This document shows, piece by piece, positions 23,276-31,247 of a stretch of 34,212 nt of DNA. The stretch spans positions 1-34,212 of the forward strand of contig WFPK01000107.1 of assembly GCA_015487555.1 (NCBI GenBank), read 5' to 3'. The notes beneath the pieces were generated by a model. It saw nothing but the letters and a program-made list of their open reading frames with translations. It did not search any database and was not told the DNA's origin. This DNA is from Phycisphaerales bacterium (GTDB lineage Bacteria; Planctomycetota; Phycisphaerae; Phycisphaerales; UBA1924). Position numbers and translations under genes: made by a program. Numbering within the stretch: position 1 is the stretch's first letter; each line of letters starts with the position of its first letter.

Positions 23276-23914
23276 TCAGAATCCGGCAGATGCAAACCAT
23301 GCGCTCGGGCTTGCGCCCAGAGCACTCGAAATCGCAACCAACGATTCCACACTCGGCAGATGCGTTCCGCGTTCGATCGAGCTCAGCTGCGAAACCGAGA
23401 CCGAGCTGACCTCGGACAACTCGCGCAGCGTCCATCCGCGTTCGGTCCGGGCAAGGCGGATTTGCCGACCCAGCACAGACCGGAGCCGATCCATCGGGCG
23501 TTGCCCGAGCCCGAATGTTTGCGTTGCCTGCGTCAGAACCCGCCGAAGATCGTCGATGCGAAATGGTTTGGCGATATAGTCAAACACATCTTGCTTGAAG
23601 GTTTCACGCATGGAATCGAGCGACGGATACCCCGTCACCACCACCACACATTGCTTCGGCCAGCGCGATTTGATCTCGCTGAGCACCTGCTCACCCGAAT
23701 GAACCCCCATTTTGATATCCAGCAGGATCACATCAGGCTGATCGAGCTCGGCTGCCGAATATAGCGCTTCAGGGGTGCTCACCGTGCGGATCACATGTCC
23801 GTCGGCATGGAGGATTCCTTCGATATATTCACGGAAATCCTGATCGTCATCAAGCGCAAGAATGCTCAATGGGGTCACGGGGTGGATATCGGGATGATTC
23901 GTCGTCTCCGCCAT
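23276..23914 (-). CDS. Response regulator: REC receiver plus XRE-type HTH
   Basis: 212 aa from ATG 23914. Residues 15-130 are a receiver domain with the acidic pair in LALDDDQDF (22-24), phospho-acceptor Asp66 (VILLDIKMG), Thr94 (VVVTGYP) and Lys116 (DYIAKPF). Residues 144-205 are a Cro/CI (XRE) helix-turn-helix: LGRQIRLARTERGWTLRELS, then SVSQLSSIERGTHLPSVESL and ISSALGAS. This output domain is uncommon among response regulators, which usually carry OmpR, NarL or Fis-type HTH. It follows the histidine kinase gene on the same strand after 55 bases, so the two form a cognate pair. The upstream in-frame extension overlaps the kinase gene and lacks domain content, so it is rejected. Target genes unknown. 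Confidence 0.92.
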   Translation of the reverse strand: MAETTNHPDIHPVTPLSILALDDDQDFREYIEGILHADGHVIRTVSTPEALYSAAELDQPDVILLDIKMGVHSGEQVLSEIKSRWPKQCVVVVTGYPSLDSMRETFKQDVFDYIAKPFRIDDLRRVLTQATQTFGLGQRPMDRLRSVLGRQIRLARTERGWTLRELSEVSSVSVSQLSSIERGTHLPSVESLVAISSALGASPSAWFASAGF

Positions 23915-23969
23915 GGGGGTGAATGATAGCCCTTTTTTACGGAGATTACCAGACAAGATTGTCCGAATA

Positions 23970-25481
23970 TCAACTTTCACACCGTCCCCCCCTCGGAAGC
24001 ATGACCTCGAAGACTGCGCCGGTGTTGCCCTGGTCGGCCGAGCGGTTGGTCGCCACGAGCAGCCCCCCGTGTTCACGGATAATCCCGTTGGCGACCGCGA
24101 GTCCGAGCCCGGTGCCGTGCGAGTCGAGCCGGGTCGAGACAAAGGGCTCAAAGAGTCGGTCGATCAGCGCCGAATCAATCCCAGGCCCATTATCCTTGAC
24201 CCGGATACTGATCCATGGGGTTCCATCACGGGTCTGAAGCTCGGCGCACAGATTGACCTGCCCGCCGGTGATTTCCGAGTTGACCAGCGCATCGACAGCA
24301 TTGCGGATGAGATTGACAAAGACCTGGACAAGCCGATCCGGATCGCACGAGAGCATTATTTCAGGGGCGATTTTGTTGGCAATCTGTATTCCTGCCTGTT
24401 TAAGCGAATCGCTCCGATCGAGCATCACCAGGGTCTTGGCCTCTTCGACAAGCCGATGGATGTCTGCCTCGACATTCATCGGTGGGCGAACGCGGGCAAA
24501 GTCGAGCAATCCATCTGAGAGTTTCTCAAGCCGACCCACCACCCGGGCAAGGAGCGCGATTTCAGTGATCGAAAGAGATTTGTCTTCATCGAGTTTGTCA
24601 ACCAGCCCCTTGACCACCGCCAGGGGGGTATTGAGCTCGTGGGCAATCCCCGCGCTCATCATTCCCAACGAAGCCAATCGGTCAGCGCCTTCGAGGTTTT
24701 TCCGTGCGGTTTCAAGCAGGTGATTCTTCTTGTGCAGATCGGCAGCCGTGCGCTCGAGCCGATCGAGGGCACGGGCGAGGTCTTTCTCCTTTGTTCGCAG
24801 CGCCAGGATCGACTCATTGCGTGAACGCATAATCGAACCCAGTTCGTCGGCAGGGATCACTTCTTCGGGGATAATCTCCGCGTCGCGATCACCCTCACGA
24901 ACCGCCTGATCGGCGCTGAGAATCTCCCTGAGTGGGCGATACACATGCTCGGGGAGCACAAAGACCTCGAGGGCGGCTGCGACGAGCCCGTACCCGGCGA
25001 CAAGGGTGACGATCACCAGGATATACACCAGCTGAATCGCAGCCCGTGCCCGGTCTGATCTTGAACGGACGACCACGAATGATTCGGTCTGCGGAATCCA
25101 TCGGACAACACCCGAAGCAAACCCATTGGTTGGGATCGGCACCGACCTTTCGGGGTGCTGGCGGGCTTGGTGGGCGATGGTCTCGGAAATTTCGCTGGCG
25201 GCATCCTCTCCGAGCGAGACATGGGCCCGTTCGAGATGATCGCTCGCCATCCGATCTATTGGTCCCTCAGAATCGAGCAGCAACGCCATGATGAGCTCGG
25301 ACTGGTCATACTCGGCGACAAAGATCACCTTCGACATCGCCGGGCGGATCGCGACGAGCAGGACCGCACCTAGACTGATCGAGAACAGGGTATGGAGCAC
25401 AATGAGTTTTCGGCGGATCCCCATCCCGGCAAAGATGCTTCGGGACTTGGTGCGTCTGGGTGTCGGATTTGATTCTGTCAT
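23970..25481 (-). CDS. Membrane sensor histidine kinase
   Basis: 503 aa; ATG after CTGGAGTGTGA (GGAG). Topology: transmembrane segments at about 25-45 and 148-172 flank a ~100-residue periplasmic sensor with no recognised fold. A HAMP-like linker (about 173-225) and a coiled coil (KEKDLARALDRLERTAADLH) follow. The HisKA domain has the phospho-accepting His281 in AGIAHELNTPLA, and the HATPase_c domain has N box NLIRNAVDAL, G1 DNGPGI, F box FEPFVST and G2 GTGLGLAVANGI. It belongs to the NtrB/PAS-less HisKA class. Its partner is the downstream REC-XRE regulator. Divergent from the RsmB gene (51-base gap). Signal unknown. Confidence 0.96.
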   Translation of the reverse strand: MTESNPTPRRTKSRSIFAGMGIRRKLIVLHTLFSISLGAVLLVAIRPAMSKVIFVAEYDQSELIMALLLDSEGPIDRMASDHLERAHVSLGEDAASEISETIAHQARQHPERSVPIPTNGFASGVVRWIPQTESFVVVRSRSDRARAAIQLVYILVIVTLVAGYGLVAAALEVFVLPEHVYRPLREILSADQAVREGDRDAEIIPEEVIPADELGSIMRSRNESILALRTKEKDLARALDRLERTAADLHKKNHLLETARKNLEGADRLASLGMMSAGIAHELNTPLAVVKGLVDKLDEDKSLSITEIALLARVVGRLEKLSDGLLDFARVRPPMNVEADIHRLVEEAKTLVMLDRSDSLKQAGIQIANKIAPEIMLSCDPDRLVQVFVNLIRNAVDALVNSEITGGQVNLCAELQTRDGTPWISIRVKDNGPGIDSALIDRLFEPFVSTRLDSHGTGLGLAVANGIIREHGGLLVATNRSADQGNTGAVFEVMLPRGGRCES

Positions 25482-25520
25482 TCACACTCCAGATCGCAAG
25501 ATCATTGGGTCAACCCAACC

Positions 25521-25526
25521 TAGCCT
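25521..25526 (+). promoter_or_regulatory. Candidate -10-like box (TAGCCT) for the RsmB gene
   Basis: TAGCCT ends 6 bases before the ATG at 25533 and no ribosome binding site is seen. The match to TATAAT is poor (3 of 6), so this is one of the weaker members of the leaderless set. Confidence 0.25.
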
Positions 25527-25532
25527 TGTCCA

Positions 25533-26903
25533 ATGCCCAGATCGAACACCCACGCCGTCACCAATCCACGAGATGCAGCCTATCGGCACATCGCCCGCCA
25601 AGCAGATCGTATGCCCGATCTGGGGCTCTTTGACCTTCACACCGGATCAATGGACGCAAGAGACGCCTCTTTGGCCCATGCCATCGTCGAAGGGGCGATC
25701 ACACGCTGGCTGACACTCGACTACATCATATCAACCCTGGGCCAACGCCAGCTCCGCGATCAAGAAGCCCGGATGCAGGCGGTTCTCTTGGGCGGGGCAG
25801 CCCAGCTCCTGCTCATGGATCGGATCCCCCCCCACGCAGCCATCGATGAATCGGTCGAATGGGCCAAGACCAACATCCGCCCGGGCGCAGGCGCGATGGT
25901 CAACGCGATCCTCCGCAAAGTCGCCCGGGCCAAAGGCGGGCGGATCGAATCATGGGATCACCACCTCGATGCCATCCCCCGATCCGACGGGTCAGGGCTC
26001 AAGCTCTTTGGACTCGAACTCCCTGCCTCGGGTTTGCACCGAGTGAGCATCGCCTGCTCGATCTCGTCACAACTCGTCCAGCGATGGGAAAATCAATACC
26101 AGGACCCAACCACCCCGGCGATGCACACGCTGTGCAGGCCCCCCACCACGATCTATGTTGCCCACGCCCAGACCCCGATTGACGATCTTGAGCTCAACCC
26201 GCACGATTCACCGAACCATCGCATCTTCGCGGGCAAACGGGCCGCGCTGATCGAGCTGCTCGCCGATCGCCCTGACCTTTGGGTTCAAGATGCAGCGAGC
26301 TCACGGGTGATTGACGAGCTCGAGCTCGATCACACCCCATCGCTGATTGTCGATCTCTGCGCCGGACAAGGAACCAAAACACGCCAGCTTCGAGCCCGGT
26401 TTCCCGATGCCCAGATCATCGCAGCCGAGATCGACGAGACCAGATTAGACACCCTCAAAGCTGTATTTCAAGAGGACGATCAAGTCCACGCGATGCATGT
26501 CGATACGCTCATGAAGACCGAGCTTGGGCGGGCGGATCTGGTACTTACCGATGTCCCCTGCTCGAACACAGGCGTCCTGGCACGACGACGAGAAGCACGG
26601 TATCGTCCGATGAAAGCTCAACTTGCACGATTGATCCCCATCCAGCAATCCATCGTGCGCAATGCCGATGCGTTGCTCAAGAATGGGGGCACACTGGTCT
26701 ACTCGACTTGCAGCCTCGAAACCGAAGAAAATGAAGATCAAGTCAAATGGATCAGCTCGAAGCTCGGCATGACCCTGCGATCACAATCGCGAGTGATCCC
26801 CGCTGGTCTGCCCGGCGAGCCCGGAGCAGGGTATCATGATGGCGCATTTTCCGCTCTGCTGAGCAAATCGAGCCCGCAGGGAGCTTTAGGCACAGGCGAA
26901 TAA
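25533..26903 (+). CDS. rsmB: RsmB/NOP-type 16S rRNA (cytosine-C5) methyltransferase
   Basis: SAM-dependent enzyme expected to make m5C in 16S rRNA (C967 in E. coli). 456 aa. The N-terminal ~150 residues are a NusB-like RNA-binding domain (ARDASLAHAIVEGAITRW, EARMQAVLLGGAAQLLLMDR, GAGAMVNAILRKVAR), which is what separates RsmB from RsmF. The methyltransferase part shows SAM motif DLCAGQGTKT (from 274), the PCSNTG motif with Cys343 and the STCSL motif with catalytic Cys393. The SAM motif reads AGQG where E. coli-type enzymes have APGG. No fmt or def neighbour as in E. coli. Short C-terminal tail (SPQGALGTGE) is non-conserved. Confidence 0.93.
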   Translation: MPRSNTHAVTNPRDAAYRHIARQADRMPDLGLFDLHTGSMDARDASLAHAIVEGAITRWLTLDYIISTLGQRQLRDQEARMQAVLLGGAAQLLLMDRIPPHAAIDESVEWAKTNIRPGAGAMVNAILRKVARAKGGRIESWDHHLDAIPRSDGSGLKLFGLELPASGLHRVSIACSISSQLVQRWENQYQDPTTPAMHTLCRPPTTIYVAHAQTPIDDLELNPHDSPNHRIFAGKRAALIELLADRPDLWVQDAASSRVIDELELDHTPSLIVDLCAGQGTKTRQLRARFPDAQIIAAEIDETRLDTLKAVFQEDDQVHAMHVDTLMKTELGRADLVLTDVPCSNTGVLARRREARYRPMKAQLARLIPIQQSIVRNADALLKNGGTLVYSTCSLETEENEDQVKWISSKLGMTLRSQSRVIPAGLPGEPGAGYHDGAFSALLSKSSPQGALGTGE

Positions 26904-26992
26904 ATGAAAAAGATTTGGGTGCTTGATCTCCAAATTGGTCGTACACTTCTCCCTCTGATATTCCGCTGACATCCCCCCTCAAGGACGGCAAC

Positions 26993-27448
26993 ATGAATCT
27001 GATCGATATTCTCAACCCCAAATGTATCTGCTCACCATTGCAGGCGACAGATAAGCAGGGCGTGATCAATGAGCTCGTCGATGTGCTCGCTGAGTGTGGA
27101 CAAGTCTCCGATGCAGATTCACTCAAAGACGCCGTGTGGACACGCGAGCAGACCCGGACGACGGGCATCGGGCACGGGCTTGCGATCCCCCACGGCAAAT
27201 GTTCAAGCATGAAGGGATTGGCGATTGCGATCGGCAAACCTGCCGAGCCGATCGACTTTGAAGCCATTGATTCTCAGCCCGTCCAGCTCATCGTGCTCTT
27301 GGCAAGCCCCCCCGACAAGACCAGCGATCACATCCAAGCTTTGGCGCACATCAGCCGACTGATAAACGACGCCAATTTTCGTGAAGAAATCTACAAGGCC
27401 GACTCGCCTGAAATGATCTACGAGCTGATCAAGGCTCAGGCAAGCTGA
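26993..27448 (+). CDS. PTS EIIA-type phosphocarrier, PtsN-like
   Basis: 151-aa EIIA domain of the fructose/nitrogen PTS class. The phosphorylated histidine is His67 in GHGLAIPHGK, and the later FEAIDSQPVQLIVLLASPP and HIQALAHISRLI are the family core. With no sugar-specific EIIB/EIIC in the window, a regulatory PtsN-like role (nitrogen PTS, K+ or metabolic signalling) is more likely than sugar transport. ATG preceded by CAAGGACGGCAAC (AAGGA ribosome binding site). The 89-base gap after rsmB holds nothing obvious. Its last 13 bases overlap the convergent TolQ-like gene. Confidence 0.93.
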   Translation: MNLIDILNPKCICSPLQATDKQGVINELVDVLAECGQVSDADSLKDAVWTREQTRTTGIGHGLAIPHGKCSSMKGLAIAIGKPAEPIDFEAIDSQPVQLIVLLASPPDKTSDHIQALAHISRLINDANFREEIYKADSPEMIYELIKAQAS

Positions 27449-28074
27449 TCGGTTGAATCCCGATGCGATGACTGCTCGGTATACTCGGCGATCACGCCCG
27501 CGAGAATCTCGAGCCTGCCCAGCGTCCGCTCTGCCCGTGATTTGAACACCACATGGGGAAAAAGCGTCAAGAGCGCGATGGTCAGCCCAAACGCGGTGGT
27601 GTAGAGGGCTTCAGCGATCCCCCCCGCCACGATCGACGGATCAGAAACCGCAGAAGCATCGCCCAAGAGATCAAAGCTGCGGATAATCCCAGTGACCGTT
27701 CCCAGAATCCCCAGCAACGGGGCTGCGGCGATGATCGCACCCAATGCCGGGGCAAAGCGTTCGATCGCTGGACGCATCGACTCGATCTGCCCGATCAGGA
27801 TCGCCTCGTTGCGTACTTTGGCATCAAGCCCGACCCGGACGAGCTGCCCTTCGAGCGTGGAATCCTTGGCTGCCTCTTGCGATGCCAGGCGGGCTTGATT
27901 CGTGTCAAACAGCCTAAGGTACCGCGTCAATCGTGATGGGCCTCGCCTCTGGGTGCTGAACATCCAGAACACCGTCCGCTCAAAGATCAGCGTCAACGAG
28001 AGCACGCTCATCAGAAGCAGCGGGTACATCACCCACCCGCCAGCGAGAAAAAACTGGATCATCCGATCAATCAT
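27436..28074 (-). CDS. MotA/TolQ/ExbB-type proton channel protein
   Basis: 212 aa from ATG 28074. One transmembrane span near the N-terminus (WVMYPLLLMSVLSLTLIF, about 14-31), a long cytoplasmic part, then two spans joined by a short loop (about 115-135 and 155-180). The stretch RFAPALGAIIAAAPLLGILGTVTGIIRSFD is the classic ExbB/TolQ signature lining the proton path, and GGIAEALYTTAFGL is the matching last-span motif. Such proteins form a pentamer around an ExbD/TolR dimer and power energy transduction to the outer membrane. No ExbD/TolR or TonB is visible here. ATG 28104 is in frame upstream but the TAACAT box 7 bases before 28074 favours the shorter form. Confidence 0.92.
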   Translation of the reverse strand: MIDRMIQFFLAGGWVMYPLLLMSVLSLTLIFERTVFWMFSTQRRGPSRLTRYLRLFDTNQARLASQEAAKDSTLEGQLVRVGLDAKVRNEAILIGQIESMRPAIERFAPALGAIIAAAPLLGILGTVTGIIRSFDLLGDASAVSDPSIVAGGIAEALYTTAFGLTIALLTLFPHVVFKSRAERTLGRLEILAGVIAEYTEQSSHRDSTDQLA

Positions 28075-28081
28075 TGGACAG

Positions 28082-28117
28082 ATGTTAGCGCATCGAATCC
28101 GCATCGTTGACTACTAT
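28082..28117. promoter_or_regulatory. Divergent -10 boxes of the TolQ-like gene and ispA
   Basis: On the minus strand TAACAT (28082-28087) ends 7 bases before the TolQ-like ATG; on the plus strand TACTAT (28112-28117) ends 5 bases before the ispA GTG. Neither start has a ribosome binding site, so both messages are probably leaderless. Confidence 0.5.
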
Positions 28118-28122
28118 TGCTT

Positions 28123-29025
28123 GTGAACCCTCAAACGCCTCAGACTGCTCTTTCGGACTTGGCTCAGGTCACCGCGACGATTGATCTCCGGATTGAAGCT
28201 TTTCTCGCTTCGCGTGGATTCCCGCCTAATCTCCACGATGCGATCCGATACGCAGCCCTCGGCGGGGGCAAACGGCTCCGACCCGCACTGGCGTGGTATT
28301 GCTCGATCGCCTGTGGCGGCACCGGGAAAGACTCGATTTGCGCCGGGGTGGCTGTCGAGCTTATTCACGCCTTCAGTCTGGTCCATGATGACCTGCCCGC
28401 GCTCGACAATGATGATCTTCGCCGAGGACGCCCCACCCTTCACAAACACACCAACGAACCCATGGCCATCCTTGCCGGCGATGCGATGCTCTCGCTGGCG
28501 TACGAGGCGGTGCAGGATCATCGCGACGACGCGATTTCGCATCGGCTCAGCGCCGAGCTGGCGCTGGGCACCCGGGCGATGATCATCGGGCAGGTCTACG
28601 ACACGCTCGGGGGGTTGCCTGGGAATACTTCGCCCGAGGAGCAGCTCAGGCTCATCCATCGCAACAAAACCGGCGCCCTGCTCACCGCTTCGTGCCGAAT
28701 GGGCGCGATCTGTAGCCAGGCCACCGATCAACAACTCGAGCTCATTACCCGATACGCCCAGGCGATCGGATTACAGTTTCAGATTGTGGACGATCTGCTC
28801 GATATCGAAGGTTCATCGGCACAAATCGGCAAAGCGACCGGCAAAGACGCTGCGGCGGGCAAGGTGACCTATCCGGGGGTCGTGGGTGTTGACCGATCCC
28901 GCGAGATCGTCGCCGAGCTCGCTGAGCAGGGTTCGAGGGCCCTCGAAGAGCTCAAAGCGTGTACCACCGGGTCAATCCAGGCTTTGGTGGCACTCGGGGA
29001 GATGCTCTGCGACCGAAAGCAGTAA
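28123..29025 (+). CDS. ispA: Polyprenyl (farnesyl) diphosphate synthase
   Basis: Trans-prenyltransferase condensing IPP with DMAPP/GPP to farnesyl (or geranylgeranyl) diphosphate for quinone, carrier-lipid and possibly hopanoid synthesis. 300 aa from GTG 28123; a TTG at 28117 is an alternative. Motifs: GGGKRLRP (47-54), first Asp-rich region DDLPALDNDD (89-98), NKTGALL, and second Asp-rich region VDDLLD (Asp223, Asp224, Asp227). The DDLPALDND spacing (two extra residues) is the bacterial short-chain FPPS type. Followed by dxs on the same strand after 174 bases, an isoprenoid gene pair seen widely. The gap contains only a short unsupported ORF and the dxs promoter region. Confidence 0.95.
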   Translation: MNPQTPQTALSDLAQVTATIDLRIEAFLASRGFPPNLHDAIRYAALGGGKRLRPALAWYCSIACGGTGKDSICAGVAVELIHAFSLVHDDLPALDNDDLRRGRPTLHKHTNEPMAILAGDAMLSLAYEAVQDHRDDAISHRLSAELALGTRAMIIGQVYDTLGGLPGNTSPEEQLRLIHRNKTGALLTASCRMGAICSQATDQQLELITRYAQAIGLQFQIVDDLLDIEGSSAQIGKATGKDAAAGKVTYPGVVGVDRSREIVAELAEQGSRALEELKACTTGSIQALVALGEMLCDRKQ

Positions 29026-29159
29026 TGAAAGCAATAATCGGACCTGCTCAGACCCCAGATGCCTGAAATCTCCCATATCTGTTCACGAATCAGGAAGATC
29101 GCCGATCATGCCCAAAGCCCCAGAGCGTATGCCCGGTGGCTTCAAACTCTTGGTTGCTC

Positions 29160-29178
29160 TATACTCCCGATGGAGTAT
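29160..29178 (+). promoter_or_regulatory. Candidate dxs promoter box overlapped by a perfect palindrome
   Basis: TATACT (29160-29165) could be a -10 box, with a weak TGGCTT 17 bases upstream and a leader of about 28 bases to the dxs ATG. The perfect inverted repeat ATACTCC-cgat-GGAGTAT (29161-29178) overlaps the box, so a bound repressor or an RNA hairpin could control dxs. Confidence 0.45.
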
Positions 29179-29199
29179 TTGTGTTCGTGAAAGGGATCG

Positions 29200-31218
29200 A
29201 TGGCTTTGCTTGAAAAAATCCGTACACCCGATGATCTGCGTGAGCTTTCGATTCCCCAACTCGAAGAACTCGCAGCCGAGATTCGCACAACGATCATCGA
29301 CAAAGTGTCCCAGTCTGGTGGGCACCTGGCACCGAACCTGGGCGTGGTCGAACTCACCATCGCGATGCACCGGGTGTTCGATTTTTCGCACGACCGATTG
29401 CTCTTCGATGTCGGGCACCAGTGCTACCCCCACAAGCTGCTGACGGGTCGGCTTGGGCTCTTTGATGATCTACGCACGGGCAAGGGCATGTCCGGATTCC
29501 CTGAGCCTTCCGAATCGGTCTACGACCTCTTTCGCGTCGGGCACGCCGGGACTGCCATCTCCACCGCGGTGGGCATGGCCCGCGGCGACGAGCTCACCAA
29601 GGAAGGCTTCGACCCCGAGTCCAACACCCAAGGGCGACGCGTGGTTTCACTCATCGGCGACGCTTCGATCGTCAACGGGTTGTCGATGGAAGGGCTCAAC
29701 AACGCCGGGATACTCAAGCGCCAGTTCTTGGTGATCTTGAACGACAACGGGATGAGTATCTCTAAGCCTCAGGGCGCAATGGCGCAGTATTTCGATCGTG
29801 TGCGCGTCTCGCATACCTATGCGGATTTCAAAAAGGGTGCCCGCGAGCTCCTCAAGCATGTCCCCGGCGGCGAGCTCTTGCGCGAGGCCTACCACCGCAT
29901 GGGCGAGATGACCAAAGCGGCGATTGCGGAAGATTCATGGTTCGAGAAGTTCGGGATGCTCACCGTGGGCCCGATCGACGGACACGACCTGGCGACTCTT
30001 ATCGAGTTCCTCACCGAGGCCCGTGATATCGACCGCCCGATGGTGCTGCATGTCAAGACGATCAAGGGCAAAGGGCTCGACATCGCCGAGGACGATGCCA
30101 CCCGGTTCCACTCCCCCAAAGCCTTTCGCGTCGAGCGCGACGAGACGCTCGGGTGTCGCGTTGAGATGAACACATCCGGGCGATCCTTTACCGCAGCCTT
30201 TGGCGATGCGCTGGTTGATCTGATGGACAAGGACGAGCAGGTGGTGTGCTCGACCGCTGCGATGGCTGACGGGACCGGGGTGATCCGTGCCATCGAGACC
30301 TATCCAGATCGCAGCTTCGATACCGGAATCTGCGAATCGCACGCGATGGATATGATGGCGGGGATGGCCAAGTGCGGGCTCAAGCCCTTCTTCGCGGTCT
30401 ATTCCACCTTCCTCCAGCGGGCATTCGACCAGGCCTTTCAGGAAGTGGCCCTCCAAGGGCTGCCCGTGCGACTGTGCCTCGATCGGGCCGGGCTTGTCGG
30501 GGGCGACGGCGCGGTGCATCACGGGTTCTGCGATATCGCGATCCTGCGCACACTCCCTGATGCCGTCTTGACTGCTGCGATTGATGAATCGAGTTTGAAG
30601 GCTTCGCTCGAGTTCATGCGCACCTGGGAAGCCGGGCTCAGTGTGGTGCGCTACCCACGCGACACCATCTGCGATCGGTTCGGCGATGCGCCAGACTTTG
30701 AGCTGGGCAAGGCCCGCCTGTTGACCCCGGCGTTTGCCGATCTCGATGCCCGCACACCCGATGTCGCGGTGCTCGCCTTTGGCACGCCTGCGGTTCAGGC
30801 GATGGAGGCGATCGACCAGCTCGGCGATGAGTACGCGGTCGCGCTCTACGACGCACGATTCGCCAAACCCATCGACGAGCAACTCGTGCGTGACCTGCTG
30901 AGTCGAGACATCCCGATCCTGACCATCGAAGACCATTCGATCGTCGGCGGGTTCGGCACCGCAGTGCTCGAATCGGCCCAGACCATGGGGCTCAACACCG
31001 CACGAATCGTTCGGCACGGGATTCCCGATCACTGGATCACCCAGGACTCGCGCGCTGACCAGCTCGCCCAGGTCGGGCTCGATCGCGACGGGATCGCCCG
31101 GATGATCCGCCATGCGTACGATCCAAACGAGCACGAAGGATTCGTTCCTAAGGTTCGATCGAGCCTCGAATCCAAAGCTGTCCATGCCAATCCGACGGAC
31201 ACAACGCTCGGTGTCTAA
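29200..31218 (+). CDS. dxs: 1-deoxy-D-xylulose-5-phosphate synthase
   Basis: Thiamine-diphosphate enzyme that condenses pyruvate and glyceraldehyde 3-phosphate, the entry step of the MEP isoprenoid pathway. 672 aa, slightly longer than the usual ~620. Evidence: GGHLAPNLGVVELTIAMH, FDVGHQCYPHKLLTGR, the TPP motif GDASIVNGLSMEGLNN, KTIKGKGLDIAE, the catalytic Glu379 in GICESHAMD, and the C-terminal transketolase domain with DHSIVGGFGTAV. The TPP motif reads GDASIVNG where E. coli has GDGAMTAG. ATG follows GTGAAAGGGATCG, a good ribosome binding site. Downstream of ispA, upstream of nadK (29-base gap). Confidence 0.97.
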   Translation: MALLEKIRTPDDLRELSIPQLEELAAEIRTTIIDKVSQSGGHLAPNLGVVELTIAMHRVFDFSHDRLLFDVGHQCYPHKLLTGRLGLFDDLRTGKGMSGFPEPSESVYDLFRVGHAGTAISTAVGMARGDELTKEGFDPESNTQGRRVVSLIGDASIVNGLSMEGLNNAGILKRQFLVILNDNGMSISKPQGAMAQYFDRVRVSHTYADFKKGARELLKHVPGGELLREAYHRMGEMTKAAIAEDSWFEKFGMLTVGPIDGHDLATLIEFLTEARDIDRPMVLHVKTIKGKGLDIAEDDATRFHSPKAFRVERDETLGCRVEMNTSGRSFTAAFGDALVDLMDKDEQVVCSTAAMADGTGVIRAIETYPDRSFDTGICESHAMDMMAGMAKCGLKPFFAVYSTFLQRAFDQAFQEVALQGLPVRLCLDRAGLVGGDGAVHHGFCDIAILRTLPDAVLTAAIDESSLKASLEFMRTWEAGLSVVRYPRDTICDRFGDAPDFELGKARLLTPAFADLDARTPDVAVLAFGTPAVQAMEAIDQLGDEYAVALYDARFAKPIDEQLVRDLLSRDIPILTIEDHSIVGGFGTAVLESAQTMGLNTARIVRHGIPDHWITQDSRADQLAQVGLDRDGIARMIRHAYDPNEHEGFVPKVRSSLESKAVHANPTDTTLGV

Positions 31219-31236
31219 CCCCCGATCCACCCCCGA

Positions 31237-31242
31237 TACACT
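31237..31242 (+). promoter_or_regulatory. Candidate -10 box (TACACT) for nadK
   Basis: TACACT ends 5 bases before the nadK ATG at 31248. The string TACACTCTACC is identical to that in front of carA (minus strand, 8087-8097). No ribosome binding site is present. Confidence 0.5.
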
Positions 31243-31247
31243 CTACC

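Noticed and set aside
23915-24151. N-terminal 79-residue extension of the response regulator
   Set aside because: It overlaps the 3' end of the kinase gene out of frame, is Ser/Arg/Thr/Pro-rich and has no domain; the receiver domain is complete from ATG 23914.
29059-29190. 43-residue ORF between ispA and dxs
   Set aside because: No ribosome binding site, no leaderless-type box, and it overlaps the dxs promoter palindrome. Composition gives no support.
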